A stretch of 64,000 nt of DNA from Streptomyces sp. B21-083. Its GTDB lineage: Bacteria > Actinomycetota > Actinomycetes > Streptomycetales > Streptomycetaceae. A program made the translations under genes and the position numbers. The DNA is taken from the NCBI RefSeq assembly GCF_036898825.1, contig NZ_JARUND010000001.1, positions 4,154,001-4,218,000 of the forward strand, given 5' to 3'. Positions 59,993-64,000 of this stretch are shown here, piece after piece (within the stretch, counting starts at the first letter, position 1; the number at the start of each line of letters is the position of its first letter). A model generated the notes under the pieces. It made no database searches. It worked only from the letters and a program-made list of their open reading frames with translations, and had not been told where the DNA came from.

Positions 59993-60994
59993 CTACGGCC
60001 TCAGTGCGCCGTCGAACTGGATCCAGGCCGACCAGCTGCCGCCAGGGCTGGCCTGGGATCGATGCCACACCTGCCCCGCGCTGTTCACCCCGAACAGCTC
60101 GATCCGGCCGTTGGCGTTGGTCTCCGCCGCGACCTGTGTCAGTCCGCCGTCGAGCTGGACCCAGGCCGACCAGGAACCACCGATAGTGGTCTGTGAGCGG
60201 GTGTAGATCTGCCCCGCACTGTTGGACCCGAAGACCTGCAACCGGCCGTCCGCGTTACGAGCCGCCGCGATCGAGTCCAAAGCACCGTCGAACTGGACCC
60301 AGGCCGACCAGCTACCACCAGGCGTGACCTGCGAACGGTGCCACACCTGCCCCGCGCTGTTCACCCCGAACAGCTCGATGCGCCCATCGGCGTTCGTCTC
60401 CGCCGCGACCTGTGACAGCCCGCCGTCGAGCTGGACCCAGGCCGACCAGGAACCACCGATGGTCGTCTGCGAGCGGGTGTAGATCTGCCCCGCACTGTTG
60501 GACCCGAAGATCTGCAGGCGGCCGTCGGCGTTGCGGGCCGCCGCGATCGATGTCAGCGCACCGTCGAACTGAACCCAGGCCGACCAGCTGCCACCAGGCG
60601 TGACCTGCGAACGGTGCCACACCTGCCCCGCGCCGTTCACGCCGAACAGCTCGACGCGCCCGTCGGCGTTCGTCTCCGCCGCGACGGAACGCAGCCCGCC
60701 GTCCAACTGGGCCCAGTTGGACCAGTCTCCGCCGATCGTGGTCTGCGAACGGTTGTAGATGTTGTCGGCACTGTTGGTTCCGAAGAGCTCCAGCCGCCCG
60801 TCCGCGTCCCGGGCGGAGGCTATGGAGGAGCCGTACGCGGAGACCGTGACTGCGGGGGTGACGCCCTTCGCGGGTGCGGCGGCCGAGGCTATACCGGATA
60901 AACCGATGGCCGGCGTGGCGATCAGTACTGCCGAAACCACCGAAACCGTTGCGGACACCACCAGTCGACGGATTCGTCTGTCGGGATTTCCCAT
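59993..60994 (-). CDS. Secreted beta-propeller lectin-like protein
   Basis: A 333-residue exported protein with a signal peptide (LVVSATVSVVSAVLIATPAIG, ending ASAAA) and six repeats of 46 residues. Each has the form (N/D)ADGR(L/I)E(L/V)FG, then Q(I/V)(Y/W)-RSQ and GGSWSAW(V)Q(L/F)DG. This is the pattern of PLL/tectonin-type sugar-binding propellers, such as the Photorhabdus fucose lectins. Repeats alternate in two types (RNADGRLQ and TNADGRIE), so the true unit is two blades (92 residues). It probably binds sugars outside the cell. Six blades fit one propeller. Confidence 0.82.
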   Translation of the reverse strand: MGNPDRRIRRLVVSATVSVVSAVLIATPAIGLSGIASAAAPAKGVTPAVTVSAYGSSIASARDADGRLELFGTNSADNIYNRSQTTIGGDWSNWAQLDGGLRSVAAETNADGRVELFGVNGAGQVWHRSQVTPGGSWSAWVQFDGALTSIAAARNADGRLQIFGSNSAGQIYTRSQTTIGGSWSAWVQLDGGLSQVAAETNADGRIELFGVNSAGQVWHRSQVTPGGSWSAWVQFDGALDSIAAARNADGRLQVFGSNSAGQIYTRSQTTIGGSWSAWVQLDGGLTQVAAETNANGRIELFGVNSAGQVWHRSQASPGGSWSAWIQFDGALRP

Positions 60995-61047
60995 GCGACT
61001 GACCTGCTTTCTGGTTCAGGAACAGAAACGGGAACAGAAAGTGGAGC

Positions 61048-61078
61048 AGGAACAGGAACAGGAACAGGAACAGGAACA
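61048..61078. repeat. AGGAAC hexamer repeat before the lectin gene
   Basis: AGGAAC is repeated five times in the upstream region of the lectin gene, 54 bp before the start codon on its transcript side. Copy number changes could alter promoter or leader spacing. Confidence 0.8.
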
Positions 61079-61205
61079 AGGCGACCCTAGGACCGGGGCG
61101 CAGAAAAAGCTGGACGATTTCTGGACTGTCGCCGTCGCTCACATAGCGCCAACCTGTTGCCGCTGGAGCGGCATTATTTGCCGTTGCGCGCCTCCAGGGC
61201 GGCGG

Positions 61206-62525
61206 TCAGCCCGTCACGAACGTCCGCACGCTGCGAGCGGGCAGCGTGGCGGTGAAGGAGCCGTTCGACACGCCGGATGCGCCCTGGGGCGCGACGTTCC
61301 TGCTCCCGTCGGTCAGCCAGGACGAGACGCTGGACGGTGTGCTGTTCGCCAGGGTGAACTGCTGACTCACCGCGGAGGCCCCCTTGTTGACGGCGACCAC
61401 CACGACCGTGGAGCCACTGCCCCGGTACGCCGAGACGTAGACGTCCGACGCCGGTTTCGCCGTCGCCTCGATCCGTACGTATCCGGGCCGGACGAACCTG
61501 GCGAACTGGGCCATGCAGGCACCGCGCTTGCTGATCGCGCCGTCCTCACGCATGGGGCCGTAGCCGCGCCGGATGTACCACCAGATGTACGCCTGGAACT
61601 CGGCGTCCACCATGGCGTGGTGGATGTGCTCCCCCACGTCGAGCGCCTGGGGCCAGAGGTCCGCCGAGTCGGTGCTGTTGGGGTAGTAGACCTCGGTCAT
61701 CCAGAGTTCTTTGCCCGCGCCCTTCTGTTTGAACAGGGGATAGGGGAAGTTCGCGTACGGCGTGCCATAAAGGTGGGCCCCGATCACGTCCACGTTCGCG
61801 AGTGCCGCCGTGTCGTTGAGGATCGGGTCCGACATGTTCTTCAGGTACTGGAAGGACTCCGGCGCGATGACCTTGGTGCCGATCGAGCCGGCGTTCTCCC
61901 GCAGGAATCGGGCCATTTCCGCAGGGGTCCACCACGTCCAGTCCTGCGCGTAGTCGGGCTCGTTCTGCACCGATATGGCGTACAGATTCACTCCGTTGTT
62001 CCGCAGGTACGTAGTGAAGTCGTTGAGATGCTGGGCGTAGGCGCCGTACATGTCGTACCTGAGACGTCGGGCGTTGGTCTGGCTGCCGTGGACGAAGGTC
62101 TCGACCATGGAGGCGGGAGGATTCCACGGCGACGCGATGACGGCCACCCCGAGTTCGGCCGCGCGTTTCGCCGTCGCCAGGTCACGGTTCCAGGCCGCCC
62201 GGTCCTCGGGTACCGGGATCCGCAGCAGCGACAGTCCGAGCCGCCCCTCTCCGGTTCCGAATGCCGTGTCCCGCTGGGCAGTTGTGAGGTCGCCGATCCA
62301 GGCCGTGTGGTTCATGCCTCCGAAGCCCCGGATCGTCTGGCGGCGCGCCGACGGATCGACGACCACCGTGGCGGCGGCCGTCGCCGGAGCCGCCGCGGCT
62401 CTCGAAGCACCGGCGGCCGACGCCGCGGCGGTGAGGACCGGCAGGGCCCCCATCGTCGCCAGGACGGTCCTGCGGCTCGGTGATCCCTGGCGCCCGTTCA
62501 CGGGCTGGTTCTGGCTGTGCGTCAT
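61206..62525 (-). CDS. Secreted GH30 (subfamily 8-like) xylanase
   Basis: A 439-residue exported hydrolase with a twin-arginine signal (SRRTVLATMGALPVL). The (beta/alpha)8 domain starts QTIRGFGGMNHTAWIGDL. The acid/base Glu is in ISVQNEPDYAQDWTWW and the nucleophile in KELWMTEVYYPNS. The side beta-domain ends SVRTFVTG. This pattern matches glucuronoxylan-cutting GH30_8 enzymes; it lacks a separate carbohydrate-binding module. A CebR-type operator lies 81 bp upstream. It is convergent with nothing; FbiC follows the other side. Confidence 0.87.
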   Translation of the reverse strand: MTHSQNQPVNGRQGSPSRRTVLATMGALPVLTAAASAAGASRAAAAPATAAATVVVDPSARRQTIRGFGGMNHTAWIGDLTTAQRDTAFGTGEGRLGLSLLRIPVPEDRAAWNRDLATAKRAAELGVAVIASPWNPPASMVETFVHGSQTNARRLRYDMYGAYAQHLNDFTTYLRNNGVNLYAISVQNEPDYAQDWTWWTPAEMARFLRENAGSIGTKVIAPESFQYLKNMSDPILNDTAALANVDVIGAHLYGTPYANFPYPLFKQKGAGKELWMTEVYYPNSTDSADLWPQALDVGEHIHHAMVDAEFQAYIWWYIRRGYGPMREDGAISKRGACMAQFARFVRPGYVRIEATAKPASDVYVSAYRGSGSTVVVVAVNKGASAVSQQFTLANSTPSSVSSWLTDGSRNVAPQGASGVSNGSFTATLPARSVRTFVTG

Positions 62526-62912
62526 GTCTCCTCCTGGCCTGCCTGCTGACTACCTGCCGGCTATTTGCTGGCTACCTGCTCTGATTCGGACCCTAGCGGT
62601 CCCAATGGGAGCGCTCCCACATGGAAAAAGACGACTCCACAACGCGCCATTCTCGGCGTGCGGGACCGTGCGGCAGTCAGCCCTCGGATTCGTGCGACTC
62701 ACGGCTCCGAGCGGCGTGGATGACACCCGGGCGGTACGGCGAGGAGACCACCGTCCGCCCTTCCGACACGCCCCGGACCGGGGCGATACCGGCGTTCACC
62801 TCGGGTTACGGCAGAACACAGCCGATGGCCGGTTTCGCACCCTCGGGCATTGAGGGGGATCATGTGGCAGTTGGTCCCGTGCCGTTGGTCCCGTGCCGTT
62901 GCCCCCGTGCCG
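62526..62912. other. Intergenic region between GH30 and FbiC genes
   Basis: It holds the GH30 promoter with the CebR-type box, and near 62872 a direct repeat of GTCCCGTGCCGTTG. No gene is seen on either strand. Confidence 0.5.
62606..62619. promoter_or_regulatory. CebR-type operator upstream of the GH30 gene
   Basis: A second perfect TGGGAGCGCTCCCA palindrome, identical to the one at 1399. It lies 81 bp before the GH30 start codon, so both secreted hydrolases probably belong to the CebR regulon. Confidence 0.8.
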
Positions 62913-64000
62913 TCAGTCCAGCACAGGCAGCAGCTCCGGCAGATGGCCGTCCGACAAGGCCGCCGCCTGCTGCCGTTCCTCCGTGACCTCCCCGTAGAGG
63001 GTGGTCCGGGGTTTTGCGGGCCGCCCGGCCGCCTCCGCCACCGCGATCAGGTCCTTGACCGACTTGTAGGAGCCGTACGACGACCCGGCCATGCGCGAGA
63101 TCGTCTCCTCCATCAGCGTGCCGCCCAGGTCGTTCGCGCCCGAGCGGAGCATTTCCGCCGCGCCCTCCGTGCCCAACTTCACCCAGCTGGTCTGGATGTT
63201 GGGGATGTGGGTGTGCAGGAGGAGGCGGGCCATGGCGATGACCGCACGGTTGTCGCGCATCGTCGGGCCGGGGCGGGCGATGCCCGCGAGGTAGACCGGT
63301 GCGTTGGTGTGGATGAAGGGGAGGGTGACGAACTCCGTGAAGCCGCCCGTCTGTTGCTGGATGCGGGCCAGGGTCCGGAAGTGGCCGAGCCAGTGGCGCG
63401 GTTGGTCGACGTGGCCGTACATCATCGTGGAGGAGGAGCGGATGCCCAGCTCGTGGGCGGTCGTCACGACCTCGATCCAGGTGGCCGTGGGCAGCTTGCC
63501 CTTGGTGAGGACCCAGCGGACCTCGTCGTCGAGGATCTCCGCCGCCGTGCCGGGGATCGTGTCGAGGCCGGCTTCCTTCGCGGCCGTCAGCCACTCGCGG
63601 ATCGACATCCCGGTGCGGGTCGCGCCGTTCACCACTTCCATGGGCGAGAAGGCGTGTACGTGCATGCCGGGTACCCGTTCCTTCACCGCCTTCGCGATGT
63701 CGAAGTACGCCGTCCCCGGCAGGTCGGGGTGGATGCCGCCCTGCATACAGACCTCAACTGCCCCGAGATCCCAGGCCTGTTGGGCGCGGTCCGCCACCTG
63801 GTCCAGGGACAGCGTGTACGCGTCGGCGTCGGTCCTGCGCTGCGCGAAGGCGCAGAAACGGCAGCCGGTGTAGCAGACGTTGGTGAAGTTGATGTTCCGG
63901 GTGACGATGTAGGTGACATCGTCGCCGACCGCCGACTTCCGTACGTCGTCGGCGACTTGGCACAGGGCGTCCAGGGCGGGGCCGTCCGCGTGGAACAGCG
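62913..64000 (-). CDS. fbiC: FbiC, C-terminal (CofH) half, cut by window edge
   Basis: About 362 codons of the C-terminal half of the F0 synthase, which makes the deazaflavin core of F420 from a tyrosine and a pyrimidine precursor. The second radical SAM motif [16 protein letters not shown] (CX3CX2C) and [10 protein letters not shown] are visible, followed by [11 protein letters not shown] and [14 protein letters not shown], as in CofH. The gene's 5' part lies beyond the right edge, so a separate cofH cannot be excluded, but Streptomyces normally has the fused form. The product serves enzymes such as the PPOX protein at 5574. Confidence 0.9.
   Translation of the reverse strand, partial: LFHADGPALDALCQVADDVRKSAVGDDVTYIVTRNINFTNVCYTGCRFCAFAQRRTDADAYTLSLDQVADRAQQAWDLGAVEVCMQGGIHPDLPGTAYFDIAKAVKERVPGMHVHAFSPMEVVNGATRTGMSIREWLTAAKEAGLDTIPGTAAEILDDEVRWVLTKGKLPTATWIEVVTTAHELGIRSSSTMMYGHVDQPRHWLGHFRTLARIQQQTGGFTEFVTLPFIHTNAPVYLAGIARPGPTMRDNRAVIAMARLLLHTHIPNIQTSWVKLGTEGAAEMLRSGANDLGGTLMEETISRMAGSSYGSYKSVKDLIAVAEAAGRPAKPRTTLYGEVTEERQQAAALSDGHLPELLPVLD

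Noticed and set aside
1..64000. tRNA, rRNA, integrase, transposase or attachment site marking an integrated element
   Set aside because: None was recognised on either strand by reading. A dedicated tRNA and repeat search would be needed to exclude short ones.

Overview
The window reads as chromosomal DNA of a Streptomyces-type actinobacterium. GC content is very high, genes often start with GTG, ribosome sites are GGAG-like, and several protein families typical of the genus occur: DUF397 and DUF5753 regulators, a DUF6087 protein, an FbiC-type F0 synthase, and graspetide genes. I used no database; all family calls come from reading motifs.

Left part (1-23,570): an exported mannanase cut by the window edge, with a CebR-type operator; a GlxA/AraC-type regulator divergent from a saccharopine-dehydrogenase-like enzyme; an AAA ATPase whose 3' end is repeated in a 76-bp tandem array; and a PPOX/F420-type oxidoreductase. 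Next comes a very large secreted RHS/YD-repeat polymorphic toxin (minus strand) with a Hint domain, a HExxH C-terminal toxin, an overlapping candidate immunity gene and a displaced second toxin tip. Divergent to it is an FG-GAP repeat exoprotein. An ABC exporter, a deletion scar joining the tails of an MFS and an ArsR gene, and a glutathione peroxidase follow.

Accessory block A (23,600-29,700): a graspetide (ATP-grasp-modified peptide) cluster on the minus strand (precursor, ligase, PIMT-like methyltransferase), a hypothetical gene, and a regulator-acetyltransferase pair followed by a SLOG-like protein on the plus strand.

Central, mostly housekeeping part (29,700-51,900): MerR regulator with its own operator, polytopic membrane protein, D-Ala-D-Ala carboxypeptidase with a long low-complexity head, GOLPH3-like protein, DUF5753/DUF397 pair, EthD-like protein and SDR, sodium:solute symporter, a 14-bp minisatellite, an ADP-ribosylglycohydrolase homologue, a TPR-ATPase, DUF2165 protein, a YkuD-like protein without the catalytic Cys, an RTX-repeat exoprotein and a GH43 enzyme with an arabinose-binding domain.

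Accessory block B (52,000-59,850): a CRISPR array of type I-E character without cas genes; a second regulator-acetyltransferase pair homologous to that of block A; an RsbW-like ATPase; then a tightly overlapping plus-strand operon: radical SAM enzyme, dTMP-kinase-like kinase, single-domain phosphohexomutase-like protein, sulfatase-like metalloenzyme (frameshifted) and two NUDIX hydrolases. A decayed second radical SAM gene and a duplicated NUDIX head show erosion. This operon is the best candidate for an undescribed pathway.

Right end (59,990-64,000): a secreted beta-propeller lectin-like protein, a GH30 xylanase-like enzyme behind a second CebR-type operator, and the C-terminal half of FbiC, cut by the edge.
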